A stretch of DNA of 64,000 bases from assembly GCA_015061685.1 (NCBI GenBank), contig SUWD01000002.1, forward strand, positions 124,001 to 188,000, given 5' to 3'. A program made the position numbers and the translations under genes. This stretch comes from Lentisphaerota bacterium (GTDB lineage: Bacteria > Verrucomicrobiota > Lentisphaeria > Victivallales > Victivallaceae). A model generated the notes under the pieces. It did no database searches. It was not told where the DNA came from and saw only the letters and a list, made by a program, of their open reading frames with translations. Shown piece after piece: positions 53,283 through 61,217 of this stretch (within the stretch, counting starts at the first letter, position 1; every line of letters begins with the position of its first letter).

Positions 53283-55274
53283 TTATTTAAAGGATATTTC
53301 GATCATCTGATGACATTCAAAAGCCGGAGCGGTGAATTTGATTCTGCCGTTTTCCTGCACAAAAGGAACTTCTTTTCCTTCCGGAACGATCCGGACTGTC
53401 GATACCGGGCGATCACAGAGCAAGTCGATTTCCGTCGGCGGAGCCGGTGGCAGGTCTTCAATGATTTCCAGCGTACTGAAACCGAATTTTTCTCCGGTTT
53501 CATGATTGAGGAATTGTCCGCCGCGTTTGATGCCCGGGCCGTAAAGCAGATGCATGATCATGCGGTTTTCCGCTTTCTGCTCCAAAAGAGAGACTCTCTG
53601 AGTGGAAAGAAGCGAACTGCGGAGCTGGATATCATCACCGAGCAGTGATTGCAGGGCATTTACCACAAAATATTTAAGGGCAGCTTTTCCCCATGCCGCA
53701 TAGAGCGAGAAAACATCATGGGCAAAATACAGGGTATTGCCGGTGATGACTCCGGCTGCGAAACCGGAAGCTTCCGTTTCAAAAGGAGTTTGCCGGTGAC
53801 TGCTGAAGTGCTTGTAACTGCGCTGGAAGTAGGGATTGTGGATATCTCCCAGAGATTTTCCGCCGTTAAGTTTGATCTTGCGGGCAGTACCGTAGCTGAT
53901 AAAGGGCGTTTTCACCCAATGCGGAGCAAATTCCGGAGCCGGATGCAGGTAATCGGGATCAGCAATACCGGCACCGCAATCTTCTACTTCCGGGAAAAGT
54001 CCGGAGTTAAGAGCCTTGCCGGAACCAACGATCTTACCGCCGTCGGCAAGATATTTTTTCAATTTTCCGATCAATTCCTGCGGCATATTTTCTGATTCAG
54101 GGACGATGATCAGAGAATATTTGCCGAAATCAACCGTCGGCAGGATGAAGTCAAACGGCAGATGGCTCTCCAGAAGAAGCCGGGAAATTCCGGTATCAGA
54201 GGCAGGTGTGCCGGGAGCACTCTGGAACATCTTACTGCCCAACACCCCGATTTTGGCAACGCTGCTGATATCTTTGCACCACGGCTCTTTTACCTTGACC
54301 TCCCGGTAAGCCTGTCCGATCAATTCGCAGGTACTTTCATCCAGAATGCCCGACGGATGGAGCTGATCGCCAATCGAACAACCCGAACCGTAAGCAAGCA
54401 TCGCCGAACACTCATAACGCAGAGCATTGGGATGTTTGAAACCGCCGAATTCCCCCCAGGTGGTGTGAAATTTGCCGGTCATGCCGATAAAATCATAGCC
54501 GAGGTTGCGGCAATAAGCTGCCGACATCGGGAAGTGGTCATAACCCCAGCCGCCGGTAGGCAGTGATTCTGCCTCAAGATGGGTGAAATAAGGCAGGATT
54601 TCCGTATCACCCATCGGGATGTTGCCGCCATTGTGAAACAACCGCATATTGGGGTCGATATCGTGGACAGTTTTGGTTGTCCGCCGGTAATATTCCATAA
54701 GCACCTGACGGGCAAACTTACGCCGGTCGGCATCAACTTCCGGATTCAACCCGGCAGCAAGCATTCCCTCAATACAGCGGGGACAGCAGCAGGGATTCTG
54801 AACCGTGATATCAATAAATACACCGTCAGCATCCGGATAACGGGTGACTGCTTCAGCGAGCAACTCACAGAAATAATCCATATAGGAAGTATTGAGACAG
54901 AGTTTGTGGAATCCTGCTTCAAACGGACTTTTCGTCCAGCCGAACCAGTGTCCGGTGTGGTCAAGGGTCATCCAGCCGGGATTCCTGGCAAAAGCTTCTT
55001 CGTTGACGCCGCAGGAGAGGTAAATAGGCACATTCACGCCGATCTCATGACTGGCATCGATCTGAGCCCGGAGCAGATCGTATTTCAGATTGGGGTGCAT
55101 CACACCGACTTTGGTCGGATGGTAACTCATTCCGTGGTGGCAGAGGGAAAAACAGGTTATTGAATCGGCTTCAGCCTGTTTCAAACGCTCCTGCCAGAGT
55201 TTCTTGTTGAAGGATTCTCCCATCGGCACCAACGGTGAATTGTGAAAATCCAGGTGAATTTGACGAAAACGCAT
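53283..55274 (-). CDS. GHL6-like glycoside hydrolase with trimerisation-like domain
   Basis: A 663-residue protein beginning RQIHLDFHNSPLVP, with CHHGMSYHPTKVGVMHPNLKYDLL near residue 46. This is the signature of hypothetical glycosyl hydrolase family 6 (alpha-L-fucosidase/amylase-like TIM barrel). DGVFIDITVQNPCCCPRC near 150 may hold the nucleophile Asp, and HLEAESLPTGGWGYDHFP near 232 a partner acid. Residues about 350-480 resemble the beta-galactosidase trimerisation (amidotransferase-like) domain. No signal peptide, so it appears cytoplasmic, unlike its secreted DUF4838 neighbour. Substrate unknown. It follows lacI-type gene by 11 bp. Confidence 0.83.
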   Translation of the reverse strand: MRFRQIHLDFHNSPLVPMGESFNKKLWQERLKQAEADSITCFSLCHHGMSYHPTKVGVMHPNLKYDLLRAQIDASHEIGVNVPIYLSCGVNEEAFARNPGWMTLDHTGHWFGWTKSPFEAGFHKLCLNTSYMDYFCELLAEAVTRYPDADGVFIDITVQNPCCCPRCIEGMLAAGLNPEVDADRRKFARQVLMEYYRRTTKTVHDIDPNMRLFHNGGNIPMGDTEILPYFTHLEAESLPTGGWGYDHFPMSAAYCRNLGYDFIGMTGKFHTTWGEFGGFKHPNALRYECSAMLAYGSGCSIGDQLHPSGILDESTCELIGQAYREVKVKEPWCKDISSVAKIGVLGSKMFQSAPGTPASDTGISRLLLESHLPFDFILPTVDFGKYSLIIVPESENMPQELIGKLKKYLADGGKIVGSGKALNSGLFPEVEDCGAGIADPDYLHPAPEFAPHWVKTPFISYGTARKIKLNGGKSLGDIHNPYFQRSYKHFSSHRQTPFETEASGFAAGVITGNTLYFAHDVFSLYAAWGKAALKYFVVNALQSLLGDDIQLRSSLLSTQRVSLLEQKAENRMIMHLLYGPGIKRGGQFLNHETGEKFGFSTLEIIEDLPPAPPTEIDLLCDRPVSTVRIVPEGKEVPFVQENGRIKFTAPAFECHQMIEISFK

Positions 55275-55285
55275 ATTTTTTTCCT

Positions 55286-56269
55286 TTACATTGATTCCCG
55301 CGGAATTATCCGCGACGTTATTGTTTTATTTTCAACTTTGTTAAAAAGTTCTTCATTACCGTTTTCCAGCCAGTCAACCAGCATATTTGCAGCGTTTTGA
55401 CCGATTTCCCGGTGATTCTGATTGACGCTGGTCAATGGCAGCAATCCCCAGCGTACCATCAAGGCATCCCCGAAACCGCATATTCCGTAACGGGAAGAAG
55501 AAAAGTCATCCCGCTTCCAGTGCGGCTTTTGCAATATCCACAACGCCTGCTGATCAGATTGACAGATAATGGCACACTTTTCCGGCAGATGCTCCCAATC
55601 GGCATCGGCAAAATCTATCACCTGATCTATCTCTGCGGCATATTTGGCAATACCTTCAGCGAATCCGGCACTGCGGCGTTGCTGAAATTCCCAGATATCT
55701 TTGCTTTTCAGAGGCCCGCAAAAGTTGCGGTAACCTTTGTCCAATGCGTAGCGGATCAATTCCGGAACGACCTCCTTGTCTCCGGAAACGACCCCGATAC
55801 CGTAAAGCCGGTTGCTGATATCCATCGTAGCACAGGGGATGTGCATTTTTTGCAATTCATATTGAACATCCTCGAAATCCCGGTGCCCCGGAGAGTGAAA
55901 AAAGACCGCTTCGATCCGTTGCTCCATGATTTCCCGGATTATTTCGTTGTGATTATTTTCCGTCAGGGAAAACACCCTTAACGCATATCCTTTTCCGGCA
56001 AGCACTTCCAATACCCCGGAGATGATCCTGCCCATAAATTCATCGTCACCGATATTATTGGAGATGATTCCGAGGATCCGGCTGTGTCCGCTTTTGACCG
56101 CCTGGGCAAGACGGTTCGGACGGTAGCCGGTTTCTTTAACAGCCGCCAGAATCCTCTTTCTGGTTTCCGGACGCAACTTGGCAGCTTTGGGATGATTATT
56201 CAGCACGTGAGAAACTGTACCGATGTCAACATTTGCCAATTTTGCAATATCTTTCAAACCAGGTGCCAT
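55286..56269 (-). CDS. LacI family transcriptional regulator
   Basis: A 327-residue repressor. The N-terminal helix-turn-helix LKDIAKLANVDIGTVSHVLNNH with hinge GYRPNRLAQAVKSG is typical. The effector domain is a periplasmic-binding fold ending in SVNQNHREIGQNAANMLVDWLENG. Start 56269 is set by GAGGGG upstream and by the HTH position; a longer frame to 56374 adds 35 residues across the promoter. It is the first gene of the glycan operon and probably represses itself at the palindrome 56290-56305. Effector is presumably a sugar. Confidence 0.93.
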   Translation of the reverse strand: MAPGLKDIAKLANVDIGTVSHVLNNHPKAAKLRPETRKRILAAVKETGYRPNRLAQAVKSGHSRILGIISNNIGDDEFMGRIISGVLEVLAGKGYALRVFSLTENNHNEIIREIMEQRIEAVFFHSPGHRDFEDVQYELQKMHIPCATMDISNRLYGIGVVSGDKEVVPELIRYALDKGYRNFCGPLKSKDIWEFQQRRSAGFAEGIAKYAAEIDQVIDFADADWEHLPEKCAIICQSDQQALWILQKPHWKRDDFSSSRYGICGFGDALMVRWGLLPLTSVNQNHREIGQNAANMLVDWLENGNEELFNKVENKTITSRIIPRESM

Positions 56270-56289
56270 AAATCCCCTCTTTTTTGTCA

Positions 56290-56305
56290 ATCCAAACCTT
56301 TGGAT
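56290..56305. promoter_or_regulatory. Probable LacI-type operator
   Basis: ATCCAAACCTTTGGAT: 7-bp arms ATCCAAA/TTTGGAT with a 2-bp centre. It lies about seven bases after the -10, so it would cover the transcription start. The size and near-perfect symmetry suit a LacI-family operator, although most have CG at the centre. Confidence 0.75.
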
Positions 56306-56311
56306 GCTTAT

Positions 56312-56340
56312 ATTATACGTCATAAAATCTCTTTTGTCAA
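56312..56340 (-). promoter_or_regulatory. Consensus promoter of the LacI-glycan operon
   Basis: On the minus strand a perfect TTGACA (complement of 56335-56340), 17-bp spacer and perfect TATAAT (complement of 56312-56317). It is the only promoter in the window with full sigma-70 consensus at both hexamers, as expected for an operon held by a repressor. Confidence 0.85.
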
Positions 56341-56507
56341 GAGCTGAAACAAAAAAAATCAAAAAAAATGACAACCGGAAGCATCGGCTTTCTCATCGGG
56401 ATTTCTGCCGCATCGACCACATACCGGATAATATGCCGCAGATCACCGGCATCCGATACATCTCCCGGTGCATTTCTTTCTTGTCATGATCTTCGGGGAC
56501 ACGATAC

Positions 56508-56536
56508 TAAAACACCGCACTCCTATTCTGCGGTGC
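56508..56536 (-). terminator. Weak terminator after the unknown AT-rich gene
   Basis: Stem GCACCGCA/TGCGGTGT region (56513-56519 with 56529-56535), 9-base loop, followed on the minus strand by only four T. It is about 100 bp beyond the stop at 56639. The rest of the 369-bp gap 56270-56638 holds the LacI promoter and operator and no gene that I can support. Confidence 0.5.
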
Positions 56537-56638
56537 TTTCGTTCATCATCCCGGTTGCAAGGAACAGCGGAAACAGATATATCATTATCAGCGAAAAATT
56601 TGTCATTCAGCATCTTGTATCTGTCAGCTAATGCAGAA

Positions 56639-57409
56639 TCACTTCCCTCTGGAAGTCTTGCCGTATAACCATTCTTGTATCCGTTTCTTTGCAATCTTGC
56701 TGTCAAGAGGGAAAAAATTAATTTTTTCAGGAGTAAAAAATAATTTCCCGGGCTTTTTCTTATACAAAATATTTTGAGATAAATCATAAAATACCCGTTC
56801 CTTTCCACTGCTACTGCCCAACTGATATTCAATATAATTGTCCTTAAAAATAAACGATGCCGTTCTTTCTCTTTGATGGGAATATAAAGTTATTGTTCCG
56901 TTTTTAAGCATTATAATTTCGCCGATGCATCTTCGTGGTTCTCCTGAAACAGAGTTATAATTCACATATTGTCCCCAATATTTCTCTTGTTTGGAAATCA
57001 GCGGGAGATTTGTATCGCTGTATACAGATAATATTTTTCCTTTATTTTTAGAAAACATTATTGTAACACAATAAAAAGTTTTTGGAGAAATGGTAGTGAG
57101 TAGTTCATACCTGAAAAAAGTAAATAAATCAGGATTATGAAATTTAAATTGTCCATGCGAATATTTTTTAGTTGGTTTTCCCAGCAGTTTTTCAATTTCT
57201 TCAGGAGTCATTTCCGGAGAAATGTTTTGAATATTTTGAACAAAAGAAGAGAAATCTTTCGCAGCAAATTTTAATTTGTCTTGCGGTAAGGATTTCAGTT
57301 CAGACACGACCTCATTTATCTCATTTTTTATATCTGCTTTTGCATCCGCATATATACATCCCAAAGCAGAAATTGCAATCAGCATACATTTTATCAGCAG
57401 TTGTTTCAT
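56639..57409 (-). CDS. Exported protein of unknown function (AT-rich)
   Basis: A 256-residue protein with a signal peptide (MKQLLIKCMLIAISALGCIYADA). A helical region with MTPEEIEKLLGKPTKKYSHGQF near residue 69 recalls small SmpA/BamE-like outer membrane proteins (a short helix ending in a G-x-P turn), but the match is weak. The C-terminus is basic and beta-rich. Base composition is clearly more AT than the flanking operons, and the protein is rich in Lys, Ile and Phe. No family recognised. It lies 59 bp after the next gene, probably in the same transcript. Confidence 0.65.
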   Translation of the reverse strand: MKQLLIKCMLIAISALGCIYADAKADIKNEINEVVSELKSLPQDKLKFAAKDFSSFVQNIQNISPEMTPEEIEKLLGKPTKKYSHGQFKFHNPDLFTFFRYELLTTISPKTFYCVTIMFSKNKGKILSVYSDTNLPLISKQEKYWGQYVNYNSVSGEPRRCIGEIIMLKNGTITLYSHQRERTASFIFKDNYIEYQLGSSSGKERVFYDLSQNILYKKKPGKLFFTPEKINFFPLDSKIAKKRIQEWLYGKTSRGK

Positions 57410-57468
57410 GAATACGTTTCCTTGTTATAATCAGTAAGATTCTATACCAGATACTTTTCTTTATTAAC

Positions 57469-58077
57469 TTACAATCCACCATTACCGCTGTAAACTTCAA
57501 CACTTTCCTGTTTTTTATTTAATTGTTTTAATGCATTTTTCAGGCATTGCTTAAGATTGCTTTTTGCGATATTCATAATAATCTTATTTTCATTATATAT
57601 ACTTGGAATCAAAGCATTCTCGACTGCATATCTAAAATGAGAGTCTGACAGTATATGGTTCTTAAAAAAACTGTCATGATCAATGTTTTCTATTTCTTGT
57701 AAAATTACATTGATTGCAGATTCGCGTATTTTGTTATATTCATCTGTTTTTTTTAATTGTTTTTCAATTCTCATCAATGCAAGCATCGCATCAACATATA
57801 ATGGATTGTTTTTTAACGATTTCATGTAATTGATTTCAGCATTATTAATATCGTTTTTGCGTTCATAAGCCAATCCCTTAAGATAATAAATCAACGATAA
57901 TTTGATTTTGTTGCTTGCATACTTTTTTTCTGCGATATCAATTTGCCTGAATAATGATTTTTCGGAATTACTCAAATATGGATTGCCACTGTAAAAGCGA
58001 AGTGCCAATGCCAAATTATCTATTCCGAGGCAGGATAAACTCAAAAAACAAAATACTGATGATAATAAAAATTTCAT
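57469..58077 (-). CDS. Exported TPR-like protein of unknown function (AT-rich)
   Basis: A 202-residue protein. Signal peptide MKFLLSSVFCFLSLSCLG (a lipobox-like LSC may make it a lipoprotein). A TPR-like segment (LIYYLKGLAYERKNDINNAEINYMKSLKNNPLYVDAMLALMRIEKQL) follows near residues 65-110, then Asn/Lys-rich helices. Start 58077 is chosen for AAAGGATA upstream. AT-rich like its partner gene at 56639. Function unknown; the pair may be a recent arrival. Confidence 0.68.
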   Translation of the reverse strand: MKFLLSSVFCFLSLSCLGIDNLALALRFYSGNPYLSNSEKSLFRQIDIAEKKYASNKIKLSLIYYLKGLAYERKNDINNAEINYMKSLKNNPLYVDAMLALMRIEKQLKKTDEYNKIRESAINVILQEIENIDHDSFFKNHILSDSHFRYAVENALIPSIYNENKIIMNIAKSNLKQCLKNALKQLNKKQESVEVYSGNGGL

Positions 58078-58372
58078 TGCTGATATCCTTTCTGAAAACA
58101 GCAAAGTGATATACTTCATTTTTCCTCCTCATTCCCCGGAGAAACGCAATGTTTTTCACGTTCTGTTTTCAAAATCCCGGAAACTCACTCTTAATTATAC
58201 GCAAAAAAATGTAAAAAACAAGAGCTCGAATGATTTTTCTAAAAAAATTGATAATGTCCCGAATTTTGTGAAACTCGTAACAGGAGCTTATAAACAAACA
58301 TTTTTGTTAACGTATAAAACATATCACATAAGTTGTGATTTGTCAAACCGGCAAGCACGGGTTCGATCTAAC

Positions 58373-58495
58373 CGGTGGATGCAGTGTGAGGCAAGGTCGC
58401 AGACAAATCAAGGCGGATGAGCAGGAGTGTACTGACGTACATGACTGCGAAAACGTCCGCTGATTTGCCAAGAGATTGCCCGCAATGCACCACCG
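58373..58495. repeat. 123-bp imperfect palindromic intergenic element
   Basis: The sequence is symmetric about base 58434. Outer arms are CGGTGG...CCACCG (58373-58378, 58490-58495), with ATGCA/TGCA-type, AAATCA/TGATTT and GCGGA/TCCGC inner pairs. The centre is TGTAC-tgac-GTACA (58428-58441). It could fold into one long hairpin as DNA or RNA. Its GC content stands out in the AT-rich 618-bp gap 58078-58695, which holds no gene. The form is that of a REP/MITE-like multi-copy element. I recall similar intergenic elements in other bacteria but cannot confirm this. Confidence 0.75.
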
Positions 58496-58619
58496 CAGGA
58501 AAGATTTTTCACAAAAAATGAGACAATAACAAAAAATTTATAAAAATTCATCCTTTGAAAACTCCTTGCGATACTTTCAGCATCTTTCGCGGATTATGCT
58601 TTTTACACAGAAAAAGCTC

Positions 58620-58648
58620 TTGACTTGGGCGGGAAAGTGTGTTATATT
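58620..58648 (+). promoter_or_regulatory. znuABC promoter
   Basis: TTGACT (58620-58625), 17-bp spacer ending TGT, extended -10 TATATT (58643-58648), 48 bp before the start codon. No recognisable Zur-box palindrome overlaps it. Confidence 0.75.
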
Positions 58649-58695
58649 TATAAGAATAGAGGATAGTCCAATATTTTTACAAGGATACAATATAA

Positions 58696-59586
58696 ATGAA
58701 ACAGATCATCGCCTTCTTATTCAGTGCCATTCTTCTGGTACTGTGCGGATGCGGCAAAAATAATAACAGCAGCGGCAAAACAAAAGTTGTCGCAGGTCTC
58801 CCCCCGATTGCCGGATTGGCTGAAATCATAGCCGGCGACCGGGCAGAAGTTATCACCATCCTCCCGCAGGGAAGAACACCGCACGATTTTGCACCCCGCA
58901 CCGATACGATCAGACAAACTTCCGGTGCTTCGGCGTTTTTTACCACTAAAATGCCCTTTGAAAACAAAGTTGCCTCATTTATGAGCGGCAAAGCTGATAT
59001 TTGTGATGTTTCAAGCGGAATTGAAAGGATCGCTTTTCATGACGGCGGAGACCATCAGCACCAGCATCATGACGGATGTTCCCACGACGATCACGATCCG
59101 CACATCTGGCTCTCCTGCCGCAACGCGATCATTATCGCCGATAATATCAGAGCAGAGTTGACCAAAATCGATCCGGAGGGAGAAAAAATTTATCAGCAGA
59201 ATTTTGAAGTCCTCAAAAAAAGACTCCAGGATCTTGATGCAAAAATCACCAAACAGCTTGCTCCTTTCAAAAAACGGACATTTTTTGTCTATCATCCGGC
59301 ATTCGGTTATTTCGCCCATGATTACCAGCTCAATCAGCGGGCAATCGAATTGAACGGCAGAGAAGCCACCCCGGTTCAACTGGCTAATATCATCAAAGAA
59401 GCCAAAGAAAACGGAGCATCTACCATCTTTGTGCAGGAACAATTCAATCCCCGCAGTGCCCAGTCCATTGCCAAAGAGATCAACGGTACAGCCGCAGCTC
59501 TCGATCCGCTGGCTCACGACCTGATCGCCAATCTTGAAAAGATCGCAGCAAGTCTCGCAGACGGATTCAACCGGGAAAGAAAATAA
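58696..59586 (+). CDS. znuA: Zinc/manganese ABC transporter substrate-binding lipoprotein
   Basis: A 296-residue cluster A-I metal-binding protein. Lipoprotein signal with LCGC (Cys19). Metal ligands are likely the His in GRTPHDFAP near residue 60, HDPHIWL near 138, the His in YHPAFGYFAHDY near 202, and the Asp in ALDPLAHD near 274. Between them is a His-rich mobile loop (HDGGDHQHQHHDGCSHDDHD), the hallmark of zinc-type rather than manganese-type binders. It captures zinc for the ZnuBC pair encoded next. Confidence 0.93.
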   Translation: MKQIIAFLFSAILLVLCGCGKNNNSSGKTKVVAGLPPIAGLAEIIAGDRAEVITILPQGRTPHDFAPRTDTIRQTSGASAFFTTKMPFENKVASFMSGKADICDVSSGIERIAFHDGGDHQHQHHDGCSHDDHDPHIWLSCRNAIIIADNIRAELTKIDPEGEKIYQQNFEVLKKRLQDLDAKITKQLAPFKKRTFFVYHPAFGYFAHDYQLNQRAIELNGREATPVQLANIIKEAKENGASTIFVQEQFNPRSAQSIAKEINGTAAALDPLAHDLIANLEKIAASLADGFNRERK

Positions 59587-59590
59587 TATT

Positions 59591-60367
59591 ATGAGAGATC
59601 AATCAGCAATCGTTGAAATAAAAGATCTTGTTTTCGGATACACCGGTAATACCCCGGTGCTGGAAAACGTTTCTCTGTCCATTGCCCCCGGACAATCCGG
59701 ATGCATTGTCGGACCAAACGGAGGCGGCAAAAGCACTTTACTGAAATTGATGCTGGGTCTTCTCCAGCCGGACAAAGGATCCATCCGCATATTCGGCAAC
59801 CCCCCCGTTGAAGCAAGAGCATGGATCGGTTACATGCCGCAATATCACCAGTTGGATGCCTCCTTTCCGGCAAGCGTACTGGAAGTAGCCTTGATGGGCA
59901 GAGTAACTCCGCACACTTTTTTCGGTTACAGCCGCAAGGACAAAGCTGCGGCAATGGCAGCACTGGACATTCTGGGTATCACCGATCTGGCGGATCGCTC
60001 TTTTGCCGGACTTTCCGGCGGGCAGCGGCAGCGGGTGCTGATTGCCAGGGCTCTTGCCGGTGAACCGAAACTGCTGCTTTTGGATGAACCGACCGCCAAT
60101 ATCGATCCCGGTGCGGAAGAGCAATTTTACGCCACGCTGGATGAGTTACGCAAAATCATGACTGTTATTACCGTATCTCATGATCTCGGATTTGTGAACC
60201 GGGAAACCGATCTGGTCATCTGCGTAAACCGGACGGTGAATATCCACGAAGCAACCGGTTTTACTGCTGAAACAGCCAATGAAGTTTATCATCACCATGT
60301 AAATATGATCAAGCACGAACACGCCTGCTTCTGTCATTGCGAAAAGGAAAAAGATCATCATGAATGA
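59591..60367 (+). CDS. znuC: Zinc ABC transporter ATP-binding protein
   Basis: A 258-residue ABC ATPase. Walker A GPNGGGKSTLL near residue 41, Q-loop YMPQYHQLD, signature LSGGQRQRV near 141, Walker B LLLLDEPTANIDPGAEE, and switch His in VSHDLGF. The tail is His/Cys-rich (HHHVNMIKHEHACFCHCEKEKDHHE), which may sense or bind metal. The start is set just after the znuA stop; an in-frame start inside znuA is less likely. Overlaps znuB by 8 bp. Confidence 0.93.
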   Translation: MRDQSAIVEIKDLVFGYTGNTPVLENVSLSIAPGQSGCIVGPNGGGKSTLLKLMLGLLQPDKGSIRIFGNPPVEARAWIGYMPQYHQLDASFPASVLEVALMGRVTPHTFFGYSRKDKAAAMAALDILGITDLADRSFAGLSGGQRQRVLIARALAGEPKLLLLDEPTANIDPGAEEQFYATLDELRKIMTVITVSHDLGFVNRETDLVICVNRTVNIHEATGFTAETANEVYHHHVNMIKHEHACFCHCEKEKDHHE

Positions 60368-61202
60368 ATTTGCTGAATTTTTTCTCGCTCCGGAGTGGGG
60401 CTTCCTGCGTTTTGCGATGCTTGTAGGTCTCTGCATATCCCCTGCCCTCGGCGTGATCGGAACCATGGTGGTTACCCGCCGCATTTCCTCTCTTGCCGGA
60501 GCAAGTACTCATGCGGCATTGGGAGGATTCGGTCTTGCCCTCTTTTTGCAGAGAGTTTGTATGCTTGAGTGGTTCACTCCGACTTTCGGTGCGGTCATCG
60601 GAGCTGTCGGAGCGGCAGTCGCAGTCGGTATTGTGAGTATTTACGCAAAAGAAAGAGAAGACACTGTTATTGGAGCCGTCTGGGCGATCGGAATGTCCAT
60701 CGGATTGCTTTTCCTCGACCGCACACCGGGATACGTGGATTGGCAGGGATATCTTTTCGGCAGTATTCTGCTTTTGAATAAGAGTGACCTTTATATGACC
60801 TTGATTCTGGATGCAATTATCCTGATCCCGGCTATAGTTCTCTTTCCCATGCTGCTTGCCCTGACCTTTGATGATACATTTGCCCGTCTGCGTGGAATAA
60901 AGGTAACGACCATCTATCTGGGATTGCTGATCCTTACCGCATTAACGATCGTCCTGCTGATAAATCTGGTTGGGATCATGCTGGTCATCGCTCTGCTTAC
61001 GCTGCCGTCAGCGGCGGCGGCATGTTACACCAATCATCTGCGGTCAACGATGATCCTGTCTGCGATTTTCAATGCCTGTTTTATATTTGCCGGCTTGCTT
61101 TTGAGCAGTCTGCTTGCCCTGCCTTCCGGACCTACGATCGTGGTTCTGGCTGGCGTGGTTTACGTTTTAAGCATCATCAGGAAAAAACATCTTTCAAAAT
61201 AA
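60360..61202 (+). CDS. znuB: Zinc ABC transporter permease
   Basis: A 280-residue ABC-3 family permease with about eight membrane helices. N-terminal SPALGVIGTMVVTRRISSLAGASTHAALGGFGLAL near residues 24-58 and ATTIYLGLLILTALTIVLLINLVGIMLVIALLTLPSAAAAC near 185-225 are family-typical. It moves the metal handed over by ZnuA through the inner membrane, powered by ZnuC. Coupled to znuC by overlap. Confidence 0.93.
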   Translation: MNEFAEFFLAPEWGFLRFAMLVGLCISPALGVIGTMVVTRRISSLAGASTHAALGGFGLALFLQRVCMLEWFTPTFGAVIGAVGAAVAVGIVSIYAKEREDTVIGAVWAIGMSIGLLFLDRTPGYVDWQGYLFGSILLLNKSDLYMTLILDAIILIPAIVLFPMLLALTFDDTFARLRGIKVTTIYLGLLILTALTIVLLINLVGIMLVIALLTLPSAAAACYTNHLRSTMILSAIFNACFIFAGLLLSSLLALPSGPTIVVLAGVVYVLSIIRKKHLSK

Positions 61203-61217
61203 CAGCGGGGGAACCAC

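Noticed and set aside
58359-58372. GGGTTCGATC resembling a tRNA T-loop
   Set aside because: No matching T-stem, anticodon arm or acceptor stem is present; it is flank of the palindromic element.
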